Positions 35,162-45,394 of a stretch of DNA of 64,000 bases are shown here, piece by piece. The stretch lies in contig NZ_JABFCN010000030.1 of the NCBI RefSeq assembly GCF_013087515.1, positions 248,001-312,000 of the forward strand. Direction: 5' to 3'. The position numbers and the translations under genes are program-made. Under the pieces are notes generated by a model. The model worked only from the letters and a program-made list of their open reading frames with translations, was not told the origin of the DNA and did not search any database. The first letter of the stretch is position 1; each line of letters opens with the position of its first letter. The stretch comes from Rhizobium sophorae (GTDB lineage: Bacteria; Pseudomonadota; Alphaproteobacteria; Rhizobiales; Rhizobiaceae).

Positions 35162-35725
35162 TCAGCGCATCAGCTTCTCTTCACTCCAGCCGAAGTCTGC
35201 AAGTTCGCTGCTGCGAAACCTCGCATCGTCGGCGACGATGAATTCGTCGAGCTGCGGCGGGGCGACGCTGGTGCCGGCGAGAATCGCATGCACCTGTCCG
35301 CGATGATGGGTCTGATGCTGGAAGAGGTGGCCGAGCACGTCCTCCATCCGCTCCTCTTGGATGCGGTCGCCGCGATGGAGGTTGATGGTCGAGGTGAGCC
35401 TCTCCGGCGTCAGGGCCTCGCAAAGCGCCACCAGGCGCTGATCGACCTTCGCCTGCGCTGCTGCGAGCGAGGAAATGTCATCGAACGGTTCGTCGACCTC
35501 GAAGGCCTTGAGCCCGAGCGTGCCGCCTTCCAGGCCGTCGACATAGAACCAGTCGACCGTGATGATATGGTTCAAGGTTTCCTTGATGGAGGGGAAGAAA
35601 CTCGTGCGCGGCGCTTCGAATTCGCCGGGCTTCAATGTCGCGCAGGCCTGAAGCAGCCGGCGGTTGGCAAGGGCGTTGTTATAGGCAAGTTTGCGGAATG
35701 GCCTGACAGGATCGAAGGTCGGCAA
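35162..35725 (-). CDS. DinB family protein
   Basis: The 187-residue four-helix DinB/YfiT-like protein has the histidine triad pattern: ETLNHIITVDWFYVDGL near residue 47 and HLFQHQTHHRGQVHAIL near 133. The fold usually binds a metal and a thiol cofactor such as glutathione. The start is a TTG at 35725, supported by AGAGGAGA eight bases upstream. The family role is unclear. It is the last gene of the minus-strand run that starts with ruvC. Confidence 0.88.
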   Translation of the reverse strand: MPTFDPVRPFRKLAYNNALANRRLLQACATLKPGEFEAPRTSFFPSIKETLNHIITVDWFYVDGLEGGTLGLKAFEVDEPFDDISSLAAAQAKVDQRLVALCEALTPERLTSTINLHRGDRIQEERMEDVLGHLFQHQTHHRGQVHAILAGTSVAPPQLDEFIVADDARFRSSELADFGWSEEKLMR

Positions 35726-35754
35726 CGGCGCATCTCCTCTTTAAGCGCTTTTGG

Positions 35755-35800
35755 CTACAGCACCGGGCGCCTGTGACGCGCAAGGGGCGCTGTAACACCT
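35755..35800. repeat. Rhizobial palindromic repeat, diverged copy
   Basis: CTACAGCACCGGGCGCCTG ... GGGGCGCTGTAACACCT, the same orientation as the copy at 15362-15411 but more diverged. It lies between the NUDIX and DinB genes. Confidence 0.45.
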
Positions 35801-35812
35801 CGACTGCTTGCG

Positions 35813-36325
35813 TCAGTCTTTGCCGTCGAGATCGCCGTCCCGCCAGACGAGATGACGTGGCGCAACGGGTAGGTTTTCGATCTCATCGGCGATGAAATAG
35901 GGCGGGATGTCGAGTGCGGTCAGGGCATTACGCGTTGCCGGCACCCATTTGAACTCGAGATGGTTGTCGCCGTCCTCGACCCGATGGATGATCTCGCCGG
36001 ACAAAAAGGGGAATTCCGGCGGGAGGTCCATCAGGTAATAGAGACCAAGTTCATGCCAGTCGCGCTGTTTGTAGCGGAAAAAGTTCTCGACGATCCACAG
36101 CAGCCGATGGACGGTCACCTCAACGCCCAGCTCCTCCACCATCTCCCGTTTCAGCGTTTCCTCCGACGTCTCGCCGATTTCCGCCCTGCCGCCTGGAAAG
36201 GTCCAGAAGGGCTCATGCACGGCGCGATGGACGAGCACGTGGCCATCGCGAAAGCCGAGGCCGGCGATCCGATAGTTGAAACGCTCAGCGCCCGCTTTCA
36301 GGCGGATGAGAGTGCGCTTGGCCAT
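35813..36325 (-). CDS. NUDIX hydrolase
   Basis: The 170-residue protein has the NUDIX box with its glycine at residue 46 (GGRAEIGETSEETLKREMV then EELGVE), which hydrolyses nucleoside diphosphates linked to another moiety. The AKRTLIRLKAGAERFNYR start at 36325 is chosen; a TTG 15 bases upstream would overlap the phosphoesterase stop. It is 7 bp downstream of the phosphoesterase, so the run is tightly linked. Substrate unknown. Confidence 0.88.
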   Translation of the reverse strand: MAKRTLIRLKAGAERFNYRIAGLGFRDGHVLVHRAVHEPFWTFPGGRAEIGETSEETLKREMVEELGVEVTVHRLLWIVENFFRYKQRDWHELGLYYLMDLPPEFPFLSGEIIHRVEDGDNHLEFKWVPATRNALTALDIPPYFIADEIENLPVAPRHLVWRDGDLDGKD

Positions 36326-36332
36326 GCCATTC

Positions 36333-37235
36333 TTATCCAAGATCGATCACGACAATTTCCGGCGGCACGCCGAAGCGCACCGGTGCTATGGAGCAGCCGA
36401 GGCCGCCGGAAACGATGATATTCCGCCCCTCCTCGATCATATGGCCATAGGCATAGCGGTTACCATAACGCGAGGGGACGATCGGCGAACGGCCGAGGAG
36501 GCGGATCTGTCCGCCATGCGTGTGGCCCGATAGCGTCAGCGAGACACGTTCAGGCACGCGCGGAAAGATATCGGGCTCATGGGCGAGCAGAATGACCGGC
36601 GCATCGTCCGTAACCTGAGCCATCGTTCCCTCAAGATCGTCGAGACCGAGCATATGTGTGCGGCCCCACTTCCTGCCGGGCAGCAGCGCCAGCTGATCCT
36701 CGAGGCCTGCCAGCCAGAAGCCGCGGCCATCCTTTTCGAGTCGAATGGCGCGGTTGCCATAGACCGTCACGCCGACGTCGGCGAGGGCCCGGTGTCCGAA
36801 TGTTTCCATCCCGCCGTTCTTCTGGGCGGTCCTGTCCTCCCACCAATCATGGTTGCCCATGACCGCATGGACGCCGAGAGGGGCCCGCAAGGTGGCGAGC
36901 GCCTTCGACCATTGGCTCGAATGCACGTACTGCGTCACCATGTTCATGCCGGCGGCATAATCGCCGAGCAGGACGGTGACATCGCCTTCGAGTTCATTTG
37001 CCCGGTGGCAGATCGCGGCAATGCGGCTTGTCGACATCCAGGGTTCGCAGGCATGGAGATCGGCGAGCGCAACGACGCGCAGCTTGAGCCCCGGCGTCCA
37101 TCCCGGCGGCGTCAGCTGATAGCGGGTGATGGCGAGCCGCGCGAGCGGTTCATAGGCGAAGGCGTAACCACCGAGCGACATGACGCCTGCGACACTGCCG
37201 CCCAGAACCTTGAAAAATCCACGGCGCGTGATCAC
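36333..37235 (-). CDS. Metallophosphoesterase with Tat-like N-terminus (YaeI type)
   Basis: The 300-residue protein has a twin-arginine-like leader (TRRGFFKVLGGSVAG), then a calcineurin-type phosphoesterase domain with VALADLHACEP near residue 55, LLGDYAAG near 94, MGNHDWW near 126, and SGHTHGGQIRLLG near 233. The pattern fits YaeI-type enzymes. The start is GTG at 37235, immediately after the ruvB stop with no spacer, so it is translationally coupled to ruvB. The substrate is not known. Confidence 0.88.
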   Translation of the reverse strand: MITRRGFFKVLGGSVAGVMSLGGYAFAYEPLARLAITRYQLTPPGWTPGLKLRVVALADLHACEPWMSTSRIAAICHRANELEGDVTVLLGDYAAGMNMVTQYVHSSQWSKALATLRAPLGVHAVMGNHDWWEDRTAQKNGGMETFGHRALADVGVTVYGNRAIRLEKDGRGFWLAGLEDQLALLPGRKWGRTHMLGLDDLEGTMAQVTDDAPVILLAHEPDIFPRVPERVSLTLSGHTHGGQIRLLGRSPIVPSRYGNRYAYGHMIEEGRNIIVSGGLGCSIAPVRFGVPPEIVVIDLG

Positions 37236-38276
37236 TCAGTTGTCCTCCTGGAACAGCCGGAACTGCGCAGCCTCCATATCCTTGGGCGGTTGCATTCCCA
37301 GATGTTTCCACGCGATTGCGGTCAGAACACGGCCGCGTGGCGTGCGCTGAATGAAACCCTGCTGGATCATGTAGGGTTCGATAATGTCCTCGATCGCGTC
37401 GCGCGGCTCGGAAAGGCCGGCGGCAATGGTTTCGATGCCGACCGGGCCGCCGCCGAAATTGACGGCGATCATGTTGAGGTAACGTTTGTCGAGCTGGTCG
37501 AAGCCGACATTGTCGACCAGCAGCCGGGTCAGCGCCTCGTCGGCGATCTCGCGGGTGACAGCTTCCGCCCTTGCCACCTCGGCGAAGTCGCGCACGCGCC
37601 GAAGCAGCCGGCCGGCGATCCGTGGAGTGCCACGGGCGCGTCTTGCGATCTCGCGGGCGCCCTCCTCGGTGATCGGCAGGTTCATCAGCCGCGCGCCACG
37701 ACGCACGATCAGTTCCAGCTCCTCGACGGTGTAGAAGCTCAGGCGCACAGGAATGCCAAAGCGGTCGCGCAGCGGCGTCGTCAACAGACCGAGGCGGGTG
37801 GTGGCCGCCACCAGCGTGAATTTCGACAGGTCGATCTTCACCGAGCGAGCGGCAGGGCCCTCGCCGATGATGAGGTCGAGCTGGAAATCTTCCATGGCCG
37901 GATAGAGGATTTCCTCGACGGCGGGATTGAGCCGATGGATTTCGTCGATGAAGAGCACGTCGCGCTCCTCGAGATTGGTGAGCAGAGCAGCGAGATCGCC
38001 GGCCTTGGCGATCACAGGGCCCGACGTCGAGCGAAAGTTGACGCCGAGTTCTTTGGCCATGATCTGCGCCAGCGTCGTCTTGCCGAGGCCGGGCGGCCCG
38101 ACGAAGAGCACATGGTCCAGCGCTTCGCCGCGGTTTTTCGCCGCCTCGATGAAGACCTTGAGATTGGCGCGCGCCTCCGCCTGGCCGGTGAACTCGTCCA
38201 GCGATTGCGGGCGCAGCGTGATATCAAGGTCTTCGCCCCGCTTTTCCGGCGATATCAGGCGGGCGGGTTCGCTCAT
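37236..38276 (-). CDS. ruvB: Holliday junction DNA helicase RuvB
   Basis: The 346-residue AAA+ motor of Holliday junction branch migration. It has Walker [13 protein letters not shown] near residue 60, Walker B FIDEIHRL, and the late [19 protein letters not shown]. It works with RuvA on the junction and RuvC resolves it. Its start overlaps vapC by four bases (ATGA), so translation is coupled through a toxin gene, which is unusual. Confidence 0.97.
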   Translation of the reverse strand: MSEPARLISPEKRGEDLDITLRPQSLDEFTGQAEARANLKVFIEAAKNRGEALDHVLFVGPPGLGKTTLAQIMAKELGVNFRSTSGPVIAKAGDLAALLTNLEERDVLFIDEIHRLNPAVEEILYPAMEDFQLDLIIGEGPAARSVKIDLSKFTLVAATTRLGLLTTPLRDRFGIPVRLSFYTVEELELIVRRGARLMNLPITEEGAREIARRARGTPRIAGRLLRRVRDFAEVARAEAVTREIADEALTRLLVDNVGFDQLDKRYLNMIAVNFGGGPVGIETIAAGLSEPRDAIEDIIEPYMIQQGFIQRTPRGRVLTAIAWKHLGMQPPKDMEAAQFRLFQEDN

Positions 38277-38671
38277 GTCAAAAGTTCCATTCCAGGTATG
38301 GTTTTTGCGGTTTGGTCATCGAATGTGCTGGTTGTCACGCAACCCGCATCACGATTACGAAGAGCGATGAAGACATCTGCAAATTCTGCATTCGTCCGCA
38401 CCATGATTGCGAGCGTCTCCTCGACTATTCTTTCATCTTCGAGGATCAGGTCGGCCGAGTCCAACAAGTCTGAAATCGCCTCCATGATCTGTTCTCTTTT
38501 CAGCTTGATCCGTTGTCTCAAGAACCACACGCATTCCATCAGCGTGATGCAATTTATATAGCCCGGTGCCGTCTCGGAAAGGCTGGCAAAAAGCGTCGTG
38601 ACCTTCTCCGTCTGGACAGCATCGTCCTTCAGAAAGAAGCGCAGTAAGATATTGGTGTCGAGACCAATCAT
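38273..38671 (-). CDS. vapC: PIN-domain toxin VapC
   Basis: The 132-residue PIN nuclease starts [17 protein letters not shown] with the catalytic Asp5. Further acidic positions are the glutamate in [10 protein letters not shown] and the aspartates in [11 protein letters not shown] and STFDDQTA. VapC toxins cut initiator tRNA or rRNA when free of the antitoxin. It overlaps vapB upstream and ruvB downstream by four bases each. Confidence 0.88.
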   Translation of the reverse strand: MIGLDTNILLRFFLKDDAVQTEKVTTLFASLSETAPGYINCITLMECVWFLRQRIKLKREQIMEAISDLLDSADLILEDERIVEETLAIMVRTNAEFADVFIALRNRDAGCVTTSTFDDQTAKTIPGMELLT

Positions 38672-38928
38672 CTTGCTCTATTCACATGATCGGCGATGGC
38701 TTCGCCAATTGCCTCGTCCATTTCCCTCAAAGTGGTCGTCGGTCGATTCGGATCGTGAAACTTGCCTGCGAGGTCGATGGCGCGTTTGTTCTTGGCTTTC
38801 ATGATGATTTCGCCATCGCGGTTGATGTAGCGGATCCTGTCGCCGGACTTCAGATTCAGCAATTCACGAACTTCCGCCGGAATTGTTGTCTGGCCCTTCG
38901 ATGTCATCGTACCGTAGTAGATATTCAT
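38668..38928 (-). CDS. vapB: AbrB-type antitoxin VapB
   Basis: The 86-residue protein starts MNIYYGTMTSKGQTTIPAEV, a swapped-hairpin AbrB DNA-binding domain, then LNLKSGDRIRYINRDGEIIM and an unstructured C-terminus (KFHDPNRPTTTLREMDEAIG) that should cover VapC. GGAGA five bases before 38928 decides the start over one 21 bases upstream. The stop overlaps the vapC start. The promoter, if autoregulated, would lie in the 54 bp behind ruvA. Confidence 0.85.
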   Translation of the reverse strand: MNIYYGTMTSKGQTTIPAEVRELLNLKSGDRIRYINRDGEIIMKAKNKRAIDLAGKFHDPNRPTTTLREMDEAIGEAIADHVNRAR

Positions 38929-38982
38929 GCGGATCTCCTTACCAATCAAGTTTCGTAAGGAATTGCGATATATTCAAGGAGA

Positions 38983-39600
38983 TCACCGCGCGCCCAGTTC
39001 CTTCAATCCCAGCCTGATCAGCTTGGCGCTGTCGGCGCCATCGCCCGCCGTCTTCATTGCCGCGGCAATCGCGTTCGCCGCCTGGTCGCGGGAATAGCCG
39101 AGGTTGGTCAGCGCAGATACTGCATCGGCGACGGGTGCTGCGGCGACACCTTCGCCGAGTTCCTGCTTGAGAGCAATATTGATCGCTTCGCCGGCAAAGG
39201 CCGGCGCCCGGTTCTTGAGCTCGGTGACAAGACGCATCGCCACTTTGGGACCGACGCCCGGCGCACGCGAGACGGCGGCGCGGTCCTGCAGGGCGATCGC
39301 ATTGGCAAGTTCGCCTGGCGTCAGCGTTGAGAGCACGGCGAGCGCCACCTTGGCGCCGACGCCCTGAACGCTCTGGAGCAGGTTGAACCATTCCCGCTCC
39401 AGAGCGGTCATGAAACCGAAGAGCCTCAGCTGATCCTCGCGCACATAGGTTTCGATGAACAGCACGCAGGCCTCACCGGCCGAGCCGAGCTTTGACAGGG
39501 TGCGGGCCGAGCAATGGGCGACGTAGCAGACGCCGTGCACATCGACGAGCACATAGTCTTCGCCGATCTCGTCTATGGTGCCTTTCAGCTTGCCGATCAT
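38983..39600 (-). CDS. ruvA: Holliday junction DNA helicase RuvA
   Basis: The 205-residue RuvA begins [20 protein letters not shown], with the OB-fold first domain, two helix-hairpin-helix motifs in the middle ([16 protein letters not shown] and [16 protein letters not shown]), and a C-terminal RuvB-binding domain ([16 protein letters not shown]). It tetramerises on the junction. It is downstream of ruvC. The vapBC pair lies between it and ruvB. Confidence 0.97.
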   Translation of the reverse strand: MIGKLKGTIDEIGEDYVLVDVHGVCYVAHCSARTLSKLGSAGEACVLFIETYVREDQLRLFGFMTALEREWFNLLQSVQGVGAKVALAVLSTLTPGELANAIALQDRAAVSRAPGVGPKVAMRLVTELKNRAPAFAGEAINIALKQELGEGVAAAPVADAVSALTNLGYSRDQAANAIAAAMKTAGDGADSAKLIRLGLKELGAR

Positions 39601-39642
39601 GGGTCGCGGTCTCTCAGCAGATGGAAACAAGTCAGGTATAGA

Positions 39643-40152
39643 TTAACCGGCCAGCGCCTGTCGCATCCGGTTGCTGCCGCGATTATGCGCATGGCAGATG
39701 GCGATCGCCAAGGCGTCGGCGGCGTCGTTGCCCTTGAATTCGACCTTCGGCATCAGGATCTTCAACATCATGTGGATCTGCTGCTTTTCGCCGTGGCCGA
39801 CGCCGATGACGGCCTTCTTCACGGCGTTCGGGGCATATTCGGAGACCGGCAGGCCGGCGCGCGCCGGCACCAGCATGGCAATGCCGCGGGCCTGGCCAAG
39901 CTTCAGGGTCGCCACCGCATCCTTGTTGACGAAGGTCTGTTCGACGGCGGCTTCATCCGGCTTATAGCTGTGGACGATCTCCGCCAGGCCGTCGTGCAAT
40001 TGGCAAAGGCGGGAGGCAAGGTCCATGTCGCCATCGGAAGTCACGGTTCCAGACGCGACAAACCGCAGGGAATTACCCAGCGTGTCGATGATTCCCCAGC
40101 CGGTGCGGCGAAGTCCGGGATCAATACCGACGATGCGAATCGTATTTTGCAT
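39643..40152 (-). CDS. ruvC: Crossover junction endodeoxyribonuclease RuvC
   Basis: The 169-residue RuvC resolvase cuts Holliday junctions. The catalytic acids are visible: D11 in [11 protein letters not shown], the glutamate in [11 protein letters not shown], and the aspartates in [14 protein letters not shown]. It begins the minus-strand ruv operon. The promoter is in the 240 bp shared with the chemoreceptor gene. Confidence 0.97.
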   Translation of the reverse strand: MQNTIRIVGIDPGLRRTGWGIIDTLGNSLRFVASGTVTSDGDMDLASRLCQLHDGLAEIVHSYKPDEAAVEQTFVNKDAVATLKLGQARGIAMLVPARAGLPVSEYAPNAVKKAVIGVGHGEKQQIHMMLKILMPKVEFKGNDAADALAIAICHAHNRGSNRMRQALAG

Positions 40153-40394
40153 GGTTCAACCTATAGCGATCGCGAAATAAGTGCCATCGATATGTGAACA
40201 AAACAAAAACACTCCCGGATTTAAGCCCCGCCATTTACCGCGAATTAAAACAGATGCCTGAATTCTAGTCGTCAATACGAAAGGGGCTTCTTTTCGCGAA
40301 GATTAAGCCTCCGATGTTCTGTTTACAGGGTCGGTCGATCAGGCATGCGCTGCATGCCCGGCTGGCAAGCGCGTTCAGAAGGGGTTCGTCGTAC

Positions 40395-42710
40395 ATGGCA
40401 CAGAGATTTCAATCCCTGTCCTTCAAGGTCATCGTCACATTCATTTTGCTGACCGTACTGTCGATCGCGGTCATCGACGTGCTGGCCTATTTCGCCAGCA
40501 GCCGCATCTCCGACGAGCAGGCGCTGAAGGCCAAGGAAAGCGTGTTGATCTTCCGCGGCGACATGCTGCAGGACCAGCTGGCGCAGCTTGAAAACCAGGC
40601 CAACTCGATTGCGCGCATCGAGGCGCTGCAAATGTCGATCACCAGCCTGAAGAGCGGCTGGAAGACCATCGAGAAGACCTCGGGGAATGCCCGCGCCGAG
40701 CTGAAGAAGGTGTTCATATCGGACAATCCCAATCCGGCCGACCAGCGTGAGAAGCTCATGAAGCCGGAAGGGCCGAGCGGCTTTTATTATTCGAACCATG
40801 AGAAGACGCAGGGCGAAGTCGCCCGCGACCTCGAGGATACCGCCTTCAGCGACCTGCTGATCGCCGATCTCGAGGGCACGGTCCTCTATTCCTATAAGAA
40901 GGAGGACGACTTCGCCGAGAACCTGAAGTCGGACGCCTGGAAGGCAACCGGCGCCGGCATCGCTTTCGCCAAGGCGATCGAGAATACTGCCAAGGCGACG
41001 GATGACGCCGCGCCGACGAGTTTTTCCGGCCTTCGCGTCGATGCCGGCAGCGGCAAATCGGCGATCTTCTATGCCGTGCCGATCATCAAGCTCGGAGCAG
41101 CCAAGGGCATCATTCTTTTCAAGGTGCGCGACGACATCGTCACCGGAATCCTCGCCAAGGGCATCGTCCCGGGCAGCACGGCTCGGGCGGCGATCGTCTC
41201 CGGCGATGGTTCCGCGGTCGGTCTCGACGCGAACGGCAGGCTCGCGACGCTCGATGCGACACCCTTCACCTTCATCAAGGATGCGCTTGCCAGTTCGGCG
41301 ATGACGGTTGCTGGTTTTGACCGGGCGGACGGAGCGGCTCGTGCCTATGTTCGTGGCATCGACTATCGCGGCGACCGCTTCCTGGTGGTCGAGAGTGTGC
41401 TTCTGAGCGAGCTCAATGCCGGCTCGATCGAGATCGCCACCCTGCTGACGATGATCGGCATCGGCGTGCTCGTGGTCATGGCGATCGCGACCGGGCTCGT
41501 CACCAATTTGCTGTTTTCGCCGCTTGCGCGGCTTGCCGGCGTCACCCGCGATGTCGCCGACGGCAAGCTCGACAGCGAGATCGGCAGCCTGAACCGCAAG
41601 GACGAGATCGGCACGATGGCCAACGCGCTCGACCGCTTCCGTCACTCGCTGATCGAAAGCCGCGAGCTCGAAGCCGCCAGTGAAGAGACGCGCCTACAGG
41701 CCGAGCACGACCGCCAGCAGAACCTGGCCGAGCGTGAAGCCGAGGCGAAAACGCTGCAGCAGGTGGTCGAGGCGATTGACGAGGGCCTGCATCATCTGGC
41801 GAGCGGCGATCTTGCTTATCAGATCGATACCCGTTTCCCGAACGAGCTTGAAAGCCTGCGCGTCAATTTCAACGAGGCGCTGGCGACGCTCAGCGAAACC
41901 ATGACGGCAATCGGCGGCAACTCGATGGCGGTGCGCGCCGGCTCCGAGGAGATGCGCACGGGCGCCGACGAACTTGCCGGTCGCACCGAGCGCCAGGCCG
42001 GCTCGATCACCGAGACGGCGAATGCGATCAGCGCCATCACACAGTCGGTCCGCCGGCAGATCGAGCGAGCCGAGCAGGCCGAGCGCATTGCCCGCGACGC
42101 CAAGAAGGAGACGACCGGCTCAGGCCAGATCATGCGCGAGACGATTGCGGCGATGGAGGCAATTCAGGCCTCTTCGCGCCAGATCAACACGATCATTTCA
42201 GTCATCGACGACATCGCCTTCCAAACCAACCTTCTGGCGCTCAATGCCGGCGTCGAGGCGGCGCGCGCCGGTGAATCCGGCAAGGGCTTCGCCGTCGTTG
42301 CCATGGAAGTGCGCGAGTTGGCCCAGCGTTCGTCGAGTGCGGCCAAGGAGATTTCCAGCCTGCTGCAGAAATCGACGCATGAGGTTGAAAGCGGCGTTAC
42401 GCTTGTGGAAAAAGCGGGCGTCGCCCTGACGGGCATCGGCGCCCATGTCGAGGCGATCAACGGGCAGATCAACGAGATGATGAGTGCGACCCGCGAGGAG
42501 GCCAATACGCTGCGCGAGATCAATAGCGCCGTTGCCGAACTCGACGCGATGACGCAGCAGAACGCCTCGATGGTCGAGGAGACAACGGCGGCGATCCACC
42601 GGCTGGCGACAGAAGCCTTGGAAATGGACCGCCAGCTCGGCAATTTCACGCTTCCTCACGGCCACCACCAGCCGAGCGCCGAGGTGCATGTGCTGCGCCG
42701 TCATCGGTAA
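40395..42710 (+). CDS. Methyl-accepting chemotaxis protein
   Basis: The 771-residue receptor has an N-terminal membrane helix (LSFKVIVTFILLTVLSIAV), a periplasmic sensor part of about 320 residues, a second membrane helix (IATLLTMIGIGVLVVMAIAT), HAMP (LFSPLARLAGVTRDVADGKL) and the MCP signalling domain with the conserved hairpin tip NLLALNAGVEAARAGESGKG. The last residues show no CheR-binding pentapeptide. The ligand is unknown. I chose the ATG at 40395 because the frame upstream is uncharged, non-family sequence. A strong terminator follows. Confidence 0.9.
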   Translation: MAQRFQSLSFKVIVTFILLTVLSIAVIDVLAYFASSRISDEQALKAKESVLIFRGDMLQDQLAQLENQANSIARIEALQMSITSLKSGWKTIEKTSGNARAELKKVFISDNPNPADQREKLMKPEGPSGFYYSNHEKTQGEVARDLEDTAFSDLLIADLEGTVLYSYKKEDDFAENLKSDAWKATGAGIAFAKAIENTAKATDDAAPTSFSGLRVDAGSGKSAIFYAVPIIKLGAAKGIILFKVRDDIVTGILAKGIVPGSTARAAIVSGDGSAVGLDANGRLATLDATPFTFIKDALASSAMTVAGFDRADGAARAYVRGIDYRGDRFLVVESVLLSELNAGSIEIATLLTMIGIGVLVVMAIATGLVTNLLFSPLARLAGVTRDVADGKLDSEIGSLNRKDEIGTMANALDRFRHSLIESRELEAASEETRLQAEHDRQQNLAEREAEAKTLQQVVEAIDEGLHHLASGDLAYQIDTRFPNELESLRVNFNEALATLSETMTAIGGNSMAVRAGSEEMRTGADELAGRTERQAGSITETANAISAITQSVRRQIERAEQAERIARDAKKETTGSGQIMRETIAAMEAIQASSRQINTIISVIDDIAFQTNLLALNAGVEAARAGESGKGFAVVAMEVRELAQRSSSAAKEISSLLQKSTHEVESGVTLVEKAGVALTGIGAHVEAINGQINEMMSATREEANTLREINSAVAELDAMTQQNASMVEETTAAIHRLATEALEMDRQLGNFTLPHGHHQPSAEVHVLRRHR

Positions 42711-42735
42711 ACGATCGCTTCTGACCTTGCACAAG

Positions 42736-42759
42736 GGTCGCGCTCGCGCGGCCTTTTTT
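42736..42759 (+). terminator. Rho-independent terminator of the chemoreceptor gene
   Basis: GGTCGCG and CGCGGCC arms (one G-T pair), then a run of six T residues, 26 bp after the stop. Confidence 0.85.
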
Positions 42760-42836
42760 GTTTGTGCGCATGGTTTGGAATGGTGCGGGCGCGAACCTAC
42801 ATAGACGGCATCGTTCAACTGCCCGGCAGGTTTCCC

Positions 42837-43838
<1,002 letters not shown>

Positions 43839-43871
43839 TCTAGGATTTACACAGGGATCTTCCCGGCAAGA

Positions 43872-43900
43872 AAAAACCCGGCGTTGCAGCCGGGTTTTTA
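43872..43900. terminator. Bidirectional terminator between the LLM and yebC genes
   Basis: ACCCGGC and GCCGGGT arms with a six-base loop; A-run before and T-run after, so it works on both strands for the two convergent genes. Confidence 0.9.
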
Positions 43901-43921
43901 TTTGACACCTGCCTGGGGAGA

Positions 43922-44668
43922 TCAGGCCGAGAGCTTCGCCAGGACTTCTTCCGAGACTTCGAAGTTGGAATAGACGTTCTGCACGTCGTCATCGTCTTCC
44001 AGGCTGTCGATAAGTTTCAGCAGCGACTGGGCTTTTTCCTCGTCTACCGGCACGTTGTTCTGGGCGCGCCAGACGGCCTTGACGGTTTCGGCTTCGCCGA
44101 GGCTCGATTCCAGCGCTTTTGCCACTTCGCCGAGGGCTTCGAAGGCGCAGGTGATGTAGTGGCCGTCTTCGTCGGTCTCGACGTCATCGGCGCCGGCTTC
44201 GATCGCGGCTTCCATCACCTTGTCGGCATCGCCGACGGAAAGCTTGTAGGTGATTTCGCCGACATGGTCGAAGGAGAAGGAGACGGAGCCGGTTTCGCCG
44301 AGAGCGCCGCCGGCCTTGGTGAAGCTCGAGCGGACGTTGGAGGCGGTGCGGTTGCGGTTGTCGGTCAGCGCCTCGACGATGATCGCCGTGCCGCCGGGGC
44401 CATAACCTTCATAGCGGACTTCATCATAATTTTCGCCATCGGCGCCGGCTGCCTTCTTGATGGCGCGGTCGATATTGTCCTTCGGCATAGACTGAGCCTT
44501 GGCGTTCTGGATCGCCAGGCGAAGACGGGCGTTCATCGTCGGGTCGGGCAGGCCGGCCTTGGCGGCAACGGTGATTTCGCGCGCAAGCTTGGAGAACATT
44601 TTCGACCGCACGGCATCCTGACGGCCTTTGCGGTGCATGATGTTTTTAAACTGTGAATGGCCAGCCAT
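43922..44668 (-). CDS. yebC: YebC/PmpR-type DNA-binding or translation-associated protein
   Basis: The 248-residue YebC family protein begins [20 protein letters not shown] and has [20 protein letters not shown] and [14 protein letters not shown]-like C-terminal motif ([19 protein letters not shown]). Family members act as transcription regulators or help ribosomes on proline stretches. In rhizobia yebC often lies near ruvC, as here (3.8 kb apart, same strand). Confidence 0.95.
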   Translation of the reverse strand: MAGHSQFKNIMHRKGRQDAVRSKMFSKLAREITVAAKAGLPDPTMNARLRLAIQNAKAQSMPKDNIDRAIKKAAGADGENYDEVRYEGYGPGGTAIIVEALTDNRNRTASNVRSSFTKAGGALGETGSVSFSFDHVGEITYKLSVGDADKVMEAAIEAGADDVETDEDGHYITCAFEALGEVAKALESSLGEAETVKAVWRAQNNVPVDEEKAQSLLKLIDSLEDDDDVQNVYSNFEVSEEVLAKLSA

Positions 44669-44809
44669 GGCACCCCTGTTCACGTCTCATTATTCGGAAT
44701 GGGCCGCCTTATAAGAGCGAAACGGCACCCGTTCAAGGAAAAAGCAGTTCGGAACAAAGGCGAGGGGATGACGTTTCAACCGAACTCCATCCAACGGAAA
44801 GGAACGGTC

Positions 44810-45313
44810 ATGGCAAGTCTCAGCGAGGCGCAGGAACATCCAGCACGTCAGCTCTGGGATCAGGTCAACGGCGTTCATGCCGGCATGCTCGGAATTTCCG
44901 GACTCGACATGCACATGCAGCCGATGGCGCCCCATGCCGATCCCACCACCAACACCATCTGGTTTTACACCAAGACCGACGCCGACATCGTGCGCGCCAT
45001 CAAGCCCGGTAGCCGCGCGCATTTCTGCGTGATCGGCAAGGATCACGACTATCACGCCTGCCTCGCCGGTGTGATCGAGGTGCATCCTGACCCCTCCAAG
45101 ATCGAGGAATATTGGAGCTCGATCGTCGCGGCCTGGTATGACGGCGGCAAGAAGGACCCCAAGCTCACCATGCTGTCCCTCCATGTCGACGATGCCGAGA
45201 TCTGGGTTTCCACAGGCAACAAGTTGAAATTCGGCTGGGAGATCGCCAAAGCCAATCTCGACGACGACAAGATGCCGGATGTCGGCATCAAGCGCCATCT
45301 TCAGTTCGCCTGA
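44810..45313 (+). CDS. Pyridoxamine 5'-phosphate oxidase-fold protein
   Basis: The 167-residue protein has the flavin-binding split-barrel fold of the PNPOx-like family (general stress protein 26 type): HADPTTNTIWFYTKTDADIV and the core ARFCVIGKDHDYHACLAGVI-like strand. It probably binds FMN or F420 and reduces a small compound. The ATG at 44810 has AAAGGAAC six bases upstream; an earlier ATG at 44768 is possible. A palindromic repeat follows its stop. Confidence 0.8.
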   Translation: MASLSEAQEHPARQLWDQVNGVHAGMLGISGLDMHMQPMAPHADPTTNTIWFYTKTDADIVRAIKPGSRAHFCVIGKDHDYHACLAGVIEVHPDPSKIEEYWSSIVAAWYDGGKKDPKLTMLSLHVDDAEIWVSTGNKLKFGWEIAKANLDDDKMPDVGIKRHLQFA

Positions 45314-45326
45314 TGCGGGAGCAATC

Positions 45327-45378
45327 CAAAGTGCTACAGCGTCCTTTACCCGTCTGAAAAGACGCGCGGCGCTGTAGA
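45327..45378. repeat. Rhizobial palindromic repeat, copy 2 (reverse orientation)
   Basis: CAAAGTGCTACAGCGTCC ... GACGCGCGGCGCTGTAG. As a reverse complement it matches the element at 15362-15411 at almost all positions. It lies between the PNPOx gene and the convergent metallo-hydrolase gene. Confidence 0.6.
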
Positions 45379-45394
45379 GGGAAAACCGCGGGCC

